Shown here piece after piece: positions 10,017 through 22,700 of a stretch of DNA of 64,000 nt. Location: contig OY744468.1 in NCBI GenBank assembly GCA_963556145.1, forward strand, positions 1,736,001 to 1,800,000. The letters are read 5' to 3'. Position numbers and translations under genes: made by a program. Every line of letters begins with the position of its first letter. The stretch's first letter is position 1. The notes beneath the pieces were generated by a model. It worked only from the letters and a program-made list of their open reading frames with translations, was not told the DNA's origin and searched no databases. The DNA is from Hygrocybe punicea (lineage: Eukaryota > Basidiomycota > Agaricomycetes > Agaricales > Hygrophoraceae).

Positions 10017-13000
10017 ATGCATGATAAGAAACTGAGAGATATTCCTCCGGAGCCAGTTCCTGCCTTGCCACCTCCTGGTGTGGAGTTGGTGGGTTCAGCC
10101 CCACTTACTGGCATGATGGAACAACACCCGACTACAAATATCACCAACTTGAATTCACCAGAGCTTCACTGTCCAGAGGTGTCGGCGCCCCTTCGAAAGA
10201 TACTCAAAACATCACACAATATCTTCGGCTTATTTCGACCATACCATGCCAAACAATTTCCTGCTCACGATCCTGAAAGCAAGGTCACCATTTCATCATT
10301 GTCTGATATTATTGATGGTGACACTACTGTGGAACAATCCAGTACCTCAGAGAGATTAGCTGCTTCATTCAAACCATATCCTAATGAAAATTCATTCCGA
10401 TTGGGCAAATGGTATTGGAACGGTGGCATGCAGAAGTCCCAGCAGAATTTCAAAGATCTTGTGCACATTGTAGGCAGTGAAAGTTTTATTCCTGCGGAGG
10501 TTCAAATTGCGAATTGGGACAAAATTAACAATCAACTGGCCCTCAATCATTGGGACAGCGAGGAATGGGTGGACGACGATGCTGGCTGGCATAGTTTGCC
10601 TGTAACCATATCAGTACCCTTTCACCGCTTCACGGATGACCCAGGCACTCAGAAGTATGTTGTCACAAACTTCCATCATCGTTCCATAGTGTTGATCATT
10701 CGTGATAAACTCAGAAATCCACATGATAGCCAACATTTCCACTATGAGCCTTATGAGCTCGACTGGCAACCTACCCTGGATCACGAGGAAATCCACATTC
10801 ATGGTGAGTTATACACATCCCCGGCATTCATTGATGCCCATAACGAAATTCAAAGTCTGCCTGGTGAACCTGATTGCAACCTCCCTTGGGTTGTAGTCAC
10901 ATTGATGTTCTGGTCTGACTCTACTCACTTAACAAACTTTGGAAATGCCAAGTGGTGGCCGTTGATATGCTATATGTAGCTATAAGAATGAAAATCCTAT
11001 AACTACAAAAGGTGAAAGGGTGCAAGGAAGCTTCGGAAAGCCTACACTAGTATAGGAAATAAAGGATAATGAATAGAAGTGGATGAGAAACTCAAGAGAA
11101 GTGCTGCGATCAAAACTGGAGTGGTGCGATCAAAATCGAAGAGTTGTGATAAAATCAGAAGTCACAGTGAGATCGAAGGGTCGGACAGTGAGAGAACATG
11201 ATAGAATATGAAGAGAACGGGACTAGGATGAAGGGGAAGCTCTGAGACGAAGGGGGAATGATGGTCTGTCTTGATTCTCTGGGGGTTCTCTGTCTAGTGG
11301 CTCATACAGGCAGGTATATAAGCTGTAAGGACAAAGGAAGAGAGATGAAAGGATAATACTAAAAGGAGATATGTGAGATAAAGGGCATATAGAAGAAAGG
11401 ATAGGTAGAGAGAACGATAAATGAATATAGAGAACAAAGAGAACAAAGGAAATACTTTGAAGTGCAATAACTAAATATCTCTGAAGTCACAGAAGATCGC
11501 AATAGTGGCGATGTGATCGGATAGTCGAAGAGTGGTAAGTCGCATCAAATCGCAAGGAATCGCAAAATATATACAATCGGAGCTCAGGATGGCTGAGTGT
11601 GTATCACTGTTGTATATGTTTTTTGGTAATGAATTGAAGTACCACCGTTGCAAGCCTTCCTGCAACCTCTGTCAGCACGTTGCCTATTTTGAGACTGTAA
11701 GCATCTTGTCTGGTTGCTGCCTAGGCCCTCATCACTAGTTTTATGCCCAGCTGCCGGATTCATTTAAAGACTTTGCCAGCAAGCATATTGGAAAGAAGAA
11801 GTTGAATCAAGAATTGTTGACCCATTGTCACTGTGAATTAACTCACGAACAGTGGCAGTTACTTCTTGATGATGAATTTTTGGATGCTTATCAACAAGGT
11901 ATCATCATTGAATGTCCTAACAGCCTTTGGTGCCGATTTTATCCCTGGATATTTACGTATTCAGCCAACTATCCTGAGAAGTAAGAAAGTATTTTTTGCA
12001 ATTTTCTATGCACTAACCTTGAGGCAGGATTCTCATGGCTAGCATCCAAAATTTAGGAGCATGTCCATGCCCACACTGCAAAATCCAATGGTCGGATGTG
12101 CATTTGGTTGGCACAGCAAGTGATCAGTGAAGAAGGGTGAAACTGGCTCACAACAATGATTATCGCTACAGAATTATCATGCCTAAGGTTCATCATGCCA
12201 TTCATGAATGGAACTTGGCAGTGAATAGCGTGTTTATGGAGTGTATACTCAAACCAGAGTCACTAGTTCCAACATCAGTATGATATTTCACCTTTCCATC
12301 GTGAAAAAATCTAAATTCTGGTTCTAGAATGCATTTTCAGACAGGCTGTCCTTGCTCGGTTTTAATCTGTTCTCAATCTTCTAATTGACCTGCACAAGAT
12401 CGAACTGGGAGTCTGGAAGGCCCTCTTAATCCATCTACTCCATATTTTGGAATCTGTAGATGAAAATTTATTGCATGAACTGGACCACCGGCAAGTCATA
12501 AGTTGCACACATGCCTCAGCAAAATATTAGTAACTGACAGCTTCCTGAGCTTTAGGCTTGTTCCCACGTTTGGTAGGGATACAATCAGGCAATTCTCCTC
12601 AAATTCATCAGATTTGAAGAAAATGGCAGCAAGGAATTATGAAGATTTTCTGCAGGTGAATAGATAACATCAGTTTATGCTTCATTTACAATGTGCAAAC
12701 TCCTACATTTCCAAGTGCACAATTCCAGTATTTGAAGATTTATTACCAGAACCCCACAACACTGCTGTCCTTCAACTCCTGTTCCACTTTGCACACTGGC
12801 ATGGCCTTGCGAAACTTTGCATGCACACTGACACTACACTCAGCTTTCTCAACAATAAAATGACTATTCTTGGGCAGCAGCTTCATGATGTCCAAGCTGG
12901 GACATTCTCTGCCTACCAGACTTGCGAATTGAAACGAGAGGCAGCAGCTAGGAAACGGTGCCAAACCAAACAATCTTCAACAGCCTATACCACCGACACC

Positions 13001-14600
13001 AGGGGCACAGGTCAATCTGAACATATGCTAAAGGTATTTAACCTACAGACATACAAGGGTCATGCACTTGGCGATTACATGGAAACTATCAAGCAATATG
13101 GTACCATGGACTCCTACTCTTCAGAACCGGTGAGCTTGTTGAATTCGTGCTGGTTAACAGGAATGATGTATCTTCAACTAATGCAGGTGAACTCAAGCAC
13201 CACAGACCCAAAGCTAGCTATAAAAGAACAAGTAAAAAGAATTTCATAAAACAATTGGCTCTAATCGAGCATCGACAAAGTCATATTAGACGTATTCGTC
13301 AGAAGGTTGTGAAGGATAACGGATCTCTGAGTGAGAGACCTCATGAATTTGTAGCCAACAACCTGGAAGTCCATCATCATATTGGTACCTCAGAGAATTA
13401 TATTGGATCATTCCTGTGGTTACATGATGGGGATCCTGCTACCAAGGTAAACTTAACCGTTGTGGCTTGGTGGTAATTTATCCCTTCTCCAATAGGGGTT
13501 TTGGTCAAAGCTGAAGCAACATCTATTACCCCGCCTTAGAGTGGCACTAGATGCTGAAATGCTGGTTGGCTGGTTGCCGTCATTGTCCACCAGGCCCCAT
13601 GACTACATCAATTCTGACTCCACTCAGAATGAATTGGGCTCCATTATTTTCAAGGGCGATCGAATGTACCAACATAATATCCTGCGAATTAATTATACAA
13701 CCTATAATGTGCAACGTGCCCAAGATACACTCAACCCCAAGACCAACCACTGTGACATCATGCTACTTTCTGATTTACGAGATCACCCCAACTCTTCCAT
13801 TCACCAATATAAATATGCTCGTATTCTGGGTATATACCATGTCAACGTCATATATGCTGGCCCTGGAATGCTGGATTATCATCCTCGCTGCATGGAGTTT
13901 CTGTGGGTATGGTGGCTTGAGAATATCAGGGAAGTATCAGTGCAGACTGGCTGGGATGCTGGCCAGCTTGATCGCTTACAATTTCCAAGCCTACATGATG
14001 AGGAAGCATTTGGTTTCATTGATCCTGCCCATATTCTATGTTCGTGTCATCTCCTCCCATGATTTGCCAGTGGGCAGTGCCACCCAGATGGAGTGGGGAT
14101 CTCAGGATGCACACGTGATGTTAACAATTGGCAAATGTACTATGTGAACTGGTGAGTGGAGTCACTGGCTTTCTTTAGTTGAGGTGGTTGAACATAGGAT
14201 TGCAGCTTTGCTGATCGTGACATAGTAATGCGATACTACTGGGGTCATGCTGTGGGGCATGTCTACAGCCATACATTTGCTTCCCATTCCCAGGTCAGAG
14301 AAAGATGCATGTAGGATGCAGACATGAATGAAGGTCCAACACAGGAATCTTCATGCAGTGCTGGCAACTCTGGTGTGTTGCAAGATGATGAAAATGGCAA
14401 TGAGGAGAATGAGGGTGAGTAGTTGTCGGCAGAGTTTGAGGAGCTGGACAACTCAGACTTTGATGAACCAGATAGCAGTGATCATGAAGATGGTGGTGCA
14501 ACAGAGGATGATGACTCAGACATTTCTAGTGATCATCTATTAGCAATAGAGGAGATGTATGGTGATTTACGAGAGCTAGACTTCACAAGTTATGACTGAC
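10017..14600 (+). pseudogene. Plavaka-type (CACTA superfamily) transposase, copy A, decayed
   Basis: An open frame 10017-10960 carries the Plavaka region with GKWYWNGGMQKS and MFWSDSTHLTNFGNAK. After a solo LTR insertion the same protein resumes at 11611 with YMFFGNELKYHRCKPSCN. An intron at 11697-11738 (42 nt) leads to a block ending FTYSANYPEK, and a second intron follows. Later pieces show ACPCPHCKI, an AFSDRLSLLGFN helix region, VPTFGRDTIRQFSS, the QLLFHFAHWHGLAKLCMHT block, and a C-terminal part with RINYTTYNVQRAQDTLNPK. An acidic tail ends about 14598. In-frame TGA at 12128-12130 and TAG near 14427 break it. The N-terminal Cys/His finger present in copy B (minus strand, 24034) is missing. 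It is the likely former transposase of the 611-17372 element. Confidence 0.85.
10963..11606. mobile_element. Solo LTR (644 bp) inside the Plavaka exon
   Basis: Begins TGATATGC and ends GTGTATCA, so it has TG..CA ends with short inverted termini. It is flanked by CCGT (10959-10962) and CTGT (11607-11610), a target duplication with one change. Removing the segment and one duplicate joins the codons for WPL to YMFFGN, the normal Plavaka sequence, in frame. This fixes the boundaries. A TATATAA box lies at 11315. No coding sequence is present. The parent retrotransposon is unknown and differs from the Gypsy LTR at 40666. Confidence 0.8.
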
Positions 14601-16342
14601 CTTGATATGGGACAAGTCTATATTTCATAAATGAGATATATTGGGTTCTGATCCTGTTTCCTATTCGCCCATTGTTCTTTGTTCCCAATGTGGAAGCGCA
14701 GTCTGTGCTTGAGTTACCAGAATCAATTGTCGTTGGCGTTGGGTGCATCTATCTTTCACTCCGCAACATTAGCAAAACCTGATTTGGGGTTATAGTCAAT
14801 TGGCATTTCCATGATTCTCTCTAGTAGTATGGACAAAAATTGCATTATATGGCACCCTAAAGGTTGCTTTAGTAAATGTTGCCCCGCGGTGACCCTGAGT
14901 CCCTGGCCCCATGTCTCAGGCTCCACCATGGCTGTCAGGTGCAGTCTTGAATCTTTCAAGTTCACCAAATTATTTGAAGTTCGAACTTGCCTTCAAGTTG
15001 TCATGCACTTACACTTGACTTGGAGTCCGACTCACCTGTTTTAGGCTCACTGGCACTCTGCAGGCACGTGCACCCCTCACTCAGCATGGCAGTCTCATAT
15101 CACCTCAGTGTCGTCTTTTCCCTGCTATGCATTGCTTCCGAGTCCAACCCACCACCATTTTCCTAGCATTCCTCCACCATCCACTTCTACTGGCTGTCTT
15201 TCTTGTATCCACTGCCTTGGGGCACCAGCACCACGTCGACTCAGACGATGAGATAATGGTTGTAGCAACAGGGCATGGAGGTCCCTGGCAAGCAGGATGG
15301 ATGGTGCATGAAGTAGGTGCCAGCCCTTTCTAGATAACCTTCAAGTTCACTCACTTGCTGGCAGATGATCGCATGAGTCCTCAAGACTGTAAGAAACTCA
15401 TTATCATTAGACTCCAAGTACTCTCCGTCCCCCAACTCATTTCTCATCCTGTACATCGACTCACACCTTGCAAGGAGCGTTTGTCTGGGTCTACGTGCAG
15501 GAGGTTGCATGTACTGACAAGTTCGAGCACATCTGAATGGCAGTAAATGCCTGTATCAGTCAATTTCAAGTTGTATATTTCATGAAGTTCAATAGTATAC
15601 TGTTGACATTGAGGCATCGTGTTGTTTATCATGCAACACTTCAGTTCCATTGAAGATAATGATTCAAAAAGAAATGAGGCAATTGTTGTCAGGATAATTA
15701 CAAGTAGTTATGCTTTTTAGCATCCCCACAGAGCCTCTCGATCACATTGTGCCCACTGTCCATGCTCGAATTGACCACTGTCATTGCCAAAACGTCGCCG
15801 TGTGGTTTTCCATTCTACTGGACGATGATGCTATACTTGCTGTTGTCATGGAATCAGCCTTGGTTGATATGATACCCAAGTCGGTCATCGTGTTTCACGA
15901 TGCAGGCAGAGAAGATGTGGGAACCCACTTTTCCTTTGCTGCCTTGAGCAACTTCTCTGGGTGTCAGTCCTGCCTACATGCTTCGAAAAAAGCATTTAAA
16001 AGTTGCTGAGGAAGGTGAGCGTTATAGATATCACGATCTTTCTGTTCTTACCTTCATTTTTCAAGCCTATAGTAGGGTGAGAAAAAGGTTAAGGGGGGTA
16101 GAGTATCCAACTTACTGGACTTTGTGTTATTAGTTGCAGGGTGGGAGTTGTTGCGGTGAGTTTGAAAAATGGGGGTTACCAAAATAGGACACTAGCAAAT
16201 GAGGGATGATTGAGGGGGCACCACACACGACCTTCTCATGTCCTCCAAATCCGCAGCCCACCTCATCGCACAACACTCTCTTGGTGGCTTCGAGCTGGCA
16301 CCAGATTGCCACCGAGGTGTTCTACTGCCACCTGGTCAGGGC
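14601..16342. other. Interior of the composite element, no firm gene
   Basis: Contains only short, unsupported frames. A minus-strand stretch (15510-15241) encodes an Arg/Glu-rich helical segment (MYRMRNELGDGEYLES) that could be an exon remnant. A plus-strand frame (15127-15333) starts with a hydrophobic segment. No conserved domain is visible. Confidence 0.4.
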
Positions 16343-17372
16343 ATTCAGCAAGATATTACCAACTGAGATGGGATGCCTGAAAATGAGATCACCCAACTGA
16401 CTTGGGGATAGCTGAATCAGGCTGAGATATATCCTGGCCCAACTGACATGGTCTAGGCTGAGGTTCTCAGGATATATCCTGGTCCAACTGACATGGTTCA
16501 GGCTGAATTTCTCAGGATATATCCTGACCCAACTGACATGGTCTAGGCTGAGGTTCTCAGGATATATCCTGGCCCAACTGACATGATTCAGGCTGATTTG
16601 ATCTAGGCTGATTTGATCTAGGCTGATTTTCTCAGGATATATCCTGACCCAACTGGGATGATCTAGGCTGATTTCCCAGGATAACTTCAGGCCCCACTGG
16701 GATGGCCTAGGCTGATGTTATCAGCATATCTCCTGCACCCACTATTTTCTAGGCTGATGCACCTCCACAAATGCAAAATTTCTGGTGAAGATTATTGTTT
16801 GGTTTATATAATTAATTCACTATTTATTGTCTGCTATTTACAGATTTATATTCATCAAAAAAGATAATATCACTGTGTATTCTTCACAAAGTATCATATA
16901 CCTCAACATACACATTATAAGTTCCATATTTCATGTTTCTATTCTCATTACATTCACAAAATGATAGAACCCCTATTTCTGTTCATCACTTGTAGAGAAA
17001 TTATTGCTGTTTGCAGTTATTTTGGCACATGTAATATAATCACAAATTTATGATGTTTTCAACATTTCAATTTTAAATCCTTCGGGTTTGAGCAGGATCA
17101 GGTGATTAGATAGGCAAAATTGCAGTACATTCTGATTCCTAGCTGCTAGTAATACAAATGAAATAATTTGTTTGATATATACTCAGTTTGGCTGATAAAT
17201 GACTATATTCAACATGTGGATTTTTATGCATTTGTTATTGCTCTACAAGAGAGCCAATCTAATCATCTGATTCTGCTGAAAACTGAAGGAGTTAAATTTT
17301 GATGTTTTCAACATCAAAATCTTGTGATTATTTCACATGTACCAAAATACCTGCAAATAGCAATAAATATGT
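16343..17372 (-). repeat. Right terminal inverted repeat (1030 bp)
   Basis: Reverse complement of 611-1640, including the subterminal array (about 16410-16740). Ends CAATAAATATGT at 17372. Confidence 0.9.
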
Positions 17373-18340
17373 ATGCCTTGTCATTTCTTTTTTGATGGTC
17401 CTCCTCATTTGCCTCTTCTTAATCCATATGCATTTTAGACTCCTTTCTAATTCCTGATATTAGTGTTTTTATTGACCATATCCACCAATAATCACTTACA
17501 ATTTTTCAGCAGATAGAATTTTCTGAAACACTGACTTTACCTCTAGCTGAACTTTTATCCATTTTTCATGTGCTGCCTTCTCATGAATTTGAATTCCCCA
17601 TTCCTTCAATCCCAGTACAAGTAGAACAATTTTAACAAGTCCACCTTTGCACCATTCTTTTTCCAAAACAATATTAGTAGTTTGTGGTAGGAACATATTT
17701 GTTGTAGTGGCCTTGAGAATTGTCTGAATTTCCTCAGTAGCTCAGGCAATTGTTCAGTATATGTTAGACTAGAGGGTAAGAGTGGGTAAGAGCTTGAATG
17801 AACTTCAGAAAGTTGAAACAGAGTTTGTGCAAGATTGCTAGTGTAGTAACTCAGACTTTGAGTAAACTCATAATTCCCACATCAAAAATCACATGTTTAA
17901 GGTCATGTGATTGGGAATTAGCCACGTCAAAAATCACATGTTTAAGATCATGTGATTGTTCAGTTTCAATTAAAAACCCCGAAACCTTCGTGTTTGGCCC
18001 CCAGTGCTCTTCGACTTCCAGTCCACTCACCCTGGCAGAGAGAGCCGAATTTCTCTGCTTGATGCCAGGGCACGGAAGTCTTGGTTTGGGTGCAGCCTCT
18101 GGATGGTTGTGAGCATTCAAATCTAGCCTTGACTGTCACCAGTGGGGAGGGTGGCCTCTCCACTATTCCTTGGGCATGGGTCTGGGGTTGGTGACTTTAA
18201 AGGTCCTAGTATATGTAGTCATGTAGTTTTAATTTTATTCTAAGCAATCTTATATATTTAAGCTTATTATAAGGGAACATTCTAATGTTGCTGGCATCAG
18301 TCCCACACCCAGTAAGATGGCTACATACCTCACAAAGCCG
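17373..18340. other. Intergenic segment with tandem TCATGTGA hairpins
   Basis: At 17878-17960 an imperfect palindrome (AATCACATGTTTAAGGTCATGTGATT type) occurs twice in tandem, 47 bp apart. A minus frame at 17696-17496 encodes a Lys/Glu-rich helix without a recognised domain. The word TCATGTGA or its variants also occurs near several low-complexity loci of this window. Nothing else is evident. Confidence 0.5.
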
Positions 18341-19265
18341 GCACACACACCAATTGATGCGGCAGTGTGCTTCGCGAGGTGTTGATGCCCTACTGGTGGG
18401 CTCATCATTGGGGCCGTGAGGGCCATCGCCGTTGTTGTTGGGCCGTGTTGGGCATCAGTGGGGCCGCTGTCGTCGTCGGGCATTGGCTGGGGGCCCTTTA
18501 CGGCATTGGTGGGGCTGTTGCTGTCATCATTGGGCATTGGCGGCCCTTTGGTGTTGGTGGGGCGTTGGTGGCCCTGTTGGGTGTGGCTTGGGCGTTGTTG
18601 GGGCCGCCGTCATCGTTGGGGGCCTTTGTGAGGCCGTCACCGTCGTTGTTGGGCGTTGGCAGCTTTGGGGCGTTGGTGGGGCGTTGGCGGCCCTGTTGGG
18701 TGTGGCTTGGGAAGTGTTGAGGCCACCATCTTCATTGGGGGTCTTTAGGGTGTTAGTGGGGCCGTCATCATCATGGTTGGGCATTGGCTGCCCTGTTGGG
18801 CATGGTGGGGCCAACATCAGTGTTGTTGGGCGTTGGCCGCCCTGTTGGCATTGGCGGGGCCATCATTGTCATCGTTGGGCTCGATGGTCCTTGTCGTCCC
18901 ATTCTGCCATCCCGGTTGTCCTCGTTTCCGTTGTCCCCATGCCCATGCCCACGCCCACTGTCCTCGTCTTCACTGCCCCTGCCCATTGTCATGGTTCCCG
19001 GTTCCCGTTGTCGTATTCTCCTTTCGCACCGTCGTCGCATTCGTTCGTTTACCCCATCGTCTGCATCCCAGTCGTCCTGTGTCGTCCTGTGTCTGCCATC
19101 TCCTTGTCACCCGCATCCACGTCCACTTGTTGCTGTTGCCTTGTTCGCGTTTGTTTGGCACGAGGGTGTGGGAAAAAAACCCTACAAGTGTTTAAATAAT
19201 CAGTAGAATAAATGAACAAGATAAATAGAATACTTACCTGGGGTGCTCTGGCATCTGTACCCATT
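18340..19265. repeat. Low-complexity locus (GTTGGGCATTGG/GGGGCC units) with one intron-like stretch
   Basis: Degenerate units around GTTGGGCATTGGC and GTTGGTGGGGC cover 18400-18900, followed by a CCCATGCC/TGCCCC block. On the minus strand a good intron (GTAAGTATTC at about 19238 to TTGTAG) would join a short ATG exon (19264) to a Gln-rich segment (KQTRTRQQQQ). The frames open on both strands reflect base composition. I cannot assign a product. Confidence 0.5.
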
Positions 19266-19724
19266 GTCGTGTCGTTGTTGAAAATGACAAGTGTTCATCA
19301 GCAAAGCGCAGAAACCAGGTATTGTCATGTGGTCCCGGAAATGTGCGGCCGAATGGTCGGGGGTTTACAAAGGTAACCCACAATTGGGAGGAGCATGGAA
19401 ACCATCACCAGGTTGGTACATCTCGGCAAGGTGTCTATAGGCTGGTGCCCAAATTACCAGATGCCTCGCAGGGTGGCGAAGATCTTGTATAACATCCAGC
19501 GGGATGAGCCTTGGTTGACTGCCCGGTACTCAGCACCTTTCCCTAAATAGCAATATATGTACTACCTAAATCATCAAATTTACGATGCCCGGGCCAATGC
19601 TAATCCCTGGGTGCACGCCATATGCAGTTCCTGATATCTTATAATTTTGCTATGATGGACAGCAGACATCTTGAGTAGCTTGGAAGGGCGAGGGAGGTTG
19701 AACTTTGGGTAGAAATAGATACAA

Positions 19725-22700
19725 TCACAGTGCACCGTAGCCTTCATCTTCAGGGACTTCAAATTCATCTTGCTCACCATCCTCCACACCAATTGTGTCA
19801 AGGTCATCGTCTGGTTCATCCTTGTCCTTGTCCTTGTCCTTGTCCTCATCGTCGTCATCGTCGTCGTCATCGTCGTCACCCTCACCTTCCTCATCCTGGT
19901 CCTCATCCTTGTTCTCTTCATTCCCATTGACTGGAAAGTTTACAACAGGTTCTTCTTCAACATCGTTATGTGTTGGTGATTCCTGAGTGAACCTATCCGC
20001 TGTTTTCTGGATGGATTTATGGCCGACACCACCGCTGAAGAAATGCATCACCATATCACGGTCAACAAAGCTATAAGACACGTGTTCTTATGACAACGGT
20101 ATGGTGTAGTTGCTTGTTATGCACTGGTTTACATAGTAATAAACCCAATCTTTGTCGTTCTCACTCGGTTGCCTGACAATGCTGGGACCCAAGAGATTGG
20201 ATGTCCGACCATGCGCGAATGCCGGAATCAAGTGCACACCACGAACCACCTCATTTGGGTCAAGAAACACAAATGCCCCTAGGTCTCCACTGTCCATGAA
20301 TCCAATGAAGCCGCTTTGTTGCCCAACCTCCTTGATGGCCCAGATCACGACCGAACCATCTTACCCAAAGAAAATCCAGTCGTTGCATATCCGTGGACTT
20401 GGATCTGGGTCCGATATGCCGAACCTGGGCATGGAAAATGCCAACGATGCGGCCATACCAGTAAGGATGAGGATCCTCATCGTCATCCTCATGTGAAAGA
20501 ACCATGATGTCGGCGTGTGTGCGAGGATTTAAGGAATCTTGTGAACGACGAATGTCGTATGTAGTGTGGTTGATTCGAACTACCTTGTGTAGGTAAATGC
20601 AGTTGTTGACTATGGTAACATATTGTCGTTCCACATCTGTGAACTCGATCTCGTCACCTTGATAAGACTGCCCACGGAGACGTGTTAGCAGATGGTCCTT
20701 GAGGTGAGGTAGAAAATCCTAAATAATATGTATGTTAATTTGAATGAACATAACTTAGACACTGTACCTTGAACGCTGGATCTCCAATGTTACTTGACAA
20801 CCAAGATGTGATATTCAAATGGTGCTTCGTAGATTGTGACATATGATAATGAGCAGCAGGGTCAGAGAACGGAAGGGGGTCTGCTTCATGAAAAGCTAAT
20901 GACGGGTTCTGTGGAGGTGGTACAAGAGTTGCAGTTGGTGAAGCTACTGTGGCCTGAGTGCGCAAGGAAGTTTGCTGATTACGCATTTTGATCTTGCATA
21001 GCAGACGTTCACAGCATTCATGTTTAGTTATCTGATGTTGAAACTTGTTCTTGTTTGTCCGAGCAAAGAATTTCTTGACATGTCGATGCTCTAACTCGCC
21101 CTGCAATGCATTCATAATAAAAAGCTTTACAGGACATTGAGCCAAGGACTTACCACCTGGGTCATGTAAGAATCTGTAGTTCCAAAACGGCGAATAAACT
21201 TCACATAGTCCCCCAATGCATGCAGCTTGAACATGGTCAGACTCAGAGTTTTGTGCTTAGCTTTTCCCGTTGGAGCAGTCCATCATTTTCCAGCGTTCCT
21301 GCTTGATTCTGTGGATACACCCAAACCCCTCTTTCTTGCCATTGCTGCTTTTCGCCGTCCATGTGCAGCTTCTTCCTGAGGGAGTTCTTTTGTATCAAAT
21401 GCACTGCAGGTTACATGTACAAATTGTCGGAGTAGCTTGCCAAGTAATGTCGTCATCTGCTCGAGAAAACTCAGTGTAGTCTCAGTGTGTAACCGAAGTT
21501 TGGCAAATGCATGCCATGTCGCAAGCGTGAAAACCCTGTCCATCAAGAGGACATTATGAGGGGGTGGCAGGATATTCTCAAAAACAGGTATAGCACACTG
21601 TAGTATGATTCATGAGACGTGTCTGAGGCTCACCATATTTCCAAACTACACTTACTTGCAGAAGGTCTTCAAAGTCTCGTGCAGCCAGCTTTCTCATCTC
21701 TGAGGCATTCTTACCAAATCGCCAGATGGTGTCCCTTCCAAATGTAGGGACTTGCTGATACCTATAGAAAGTGTGAGACGTTATGAGACTTTCGGGAACC
21801 TGTTAACACACCAAGCATTCAACTGCTGGATGGCATCCTGTCCAAGAGCATATAAGATCCGTAGCAAATGTGTGAAGAAGGCTTTCCAGATGCCCAGTTC
21901 AAATTCATGAAGGAGATCTGGTACAAACATGGAGAAGAAATTGAAACCAAACAGAAAAAGTCAGGTAGAAAATGCATTCTGATGATTGGAATGTCAAATC
22001 CATTCCAGTTAAGATGCAAGAACAAATACCCATGTTGGAACAAGTGACTCTGGAGCCAAAACACGCTCTACTTGAGCGCCATTCACACTGTATCCCTTTT
22101 CGAAGATCCAGTGCCTCGTCATCTCTACTTTTTGTTGCCAGTAAACAGTGTCAATTCGAGAATGCTGGCATCTTTGATGATCGTGTGGCGTCCCTAACTC
22201 ATGTATTTGGGTCTTCTCGACTAGGCAGTGTGGGCAAGGACAATGTGCAAAATTTCGGATACTTGCAAGTAGAATTCTGAAATATTGAAATATCAGAAGA
22301 CGGCAACATGTGAATTAAAGCACCTCACTTTTCGGGGTAGTCTGCAGAGTAGGTGAAGAATCGGGGATACAACCTTCTTGCGATTCCATCCACAAATGTG
22401 ACAACAATCCCATGTTTGTATGCATGCATAAACTCTTCGTCAAGGAGGAGTTCCCAGATGGCATGCATCAACTCCCGCTTGCAATGGGTCAAGACTGCAC
22501 TGGTTGCACTGACACCGAATATCTCACTGTAAATATCCTGGATAGTATCAGGAAGCTGGGGTAGTATTCAGTTTGAGTAGATGCCGATCAATGTGTGACG
22601 TACGCTTGGAATATATGCTAGGTGGTGGCAAGTGAAGCACTTGGGCTTAGCCTGCACATATTTCGACTGATTTCCAAAAAAAAAATATATGGGCCAGAGT

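Larger units (their letters stand above)
611..17372. mobile_element. 16.8-kb composite DNA transposon with 1030-bp terminal inverted repeats
   Basis: Positions 611-1640 and 16343-17372 are inverted copies of equal length and roughly 97% identity by eye. Both outer ends read ACATATTTATTGC inward. Between them lie a Plavaka-type transposase on the plus strand (10017-14600), the only plausible transposase of this element, and a Myb-like pseudogene. Later insertions are a truncated Copia, MITEs at 2132 and 8639, and a solo LTR at 10963. Arrays of related units lie inside both inverted repeats, as is known for CACTA/Plavaka-like subterminal regions. I could not find a clean target duplication (left flank ends TTG, right flank begins ATG). 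The element is nested and decayed, so it is unlikely to move on its own. An alternative is a segmental inverted duplication that happens to flank these genes. Confidence 0.75.

Noticed and set aside
611..17372. Target duplication for the composite element
   Set aside because: The flanks TTG and ATG do not match, and no shift of the ends gives a convincing duplication, so none is claimed.
18367..19206. Several frames of 100-255 residues rich in Gly, Val, Trp and Cys
   Set aside because: They come from GTTGGGCATTGG-type units and are open in multiple frames. No family features.
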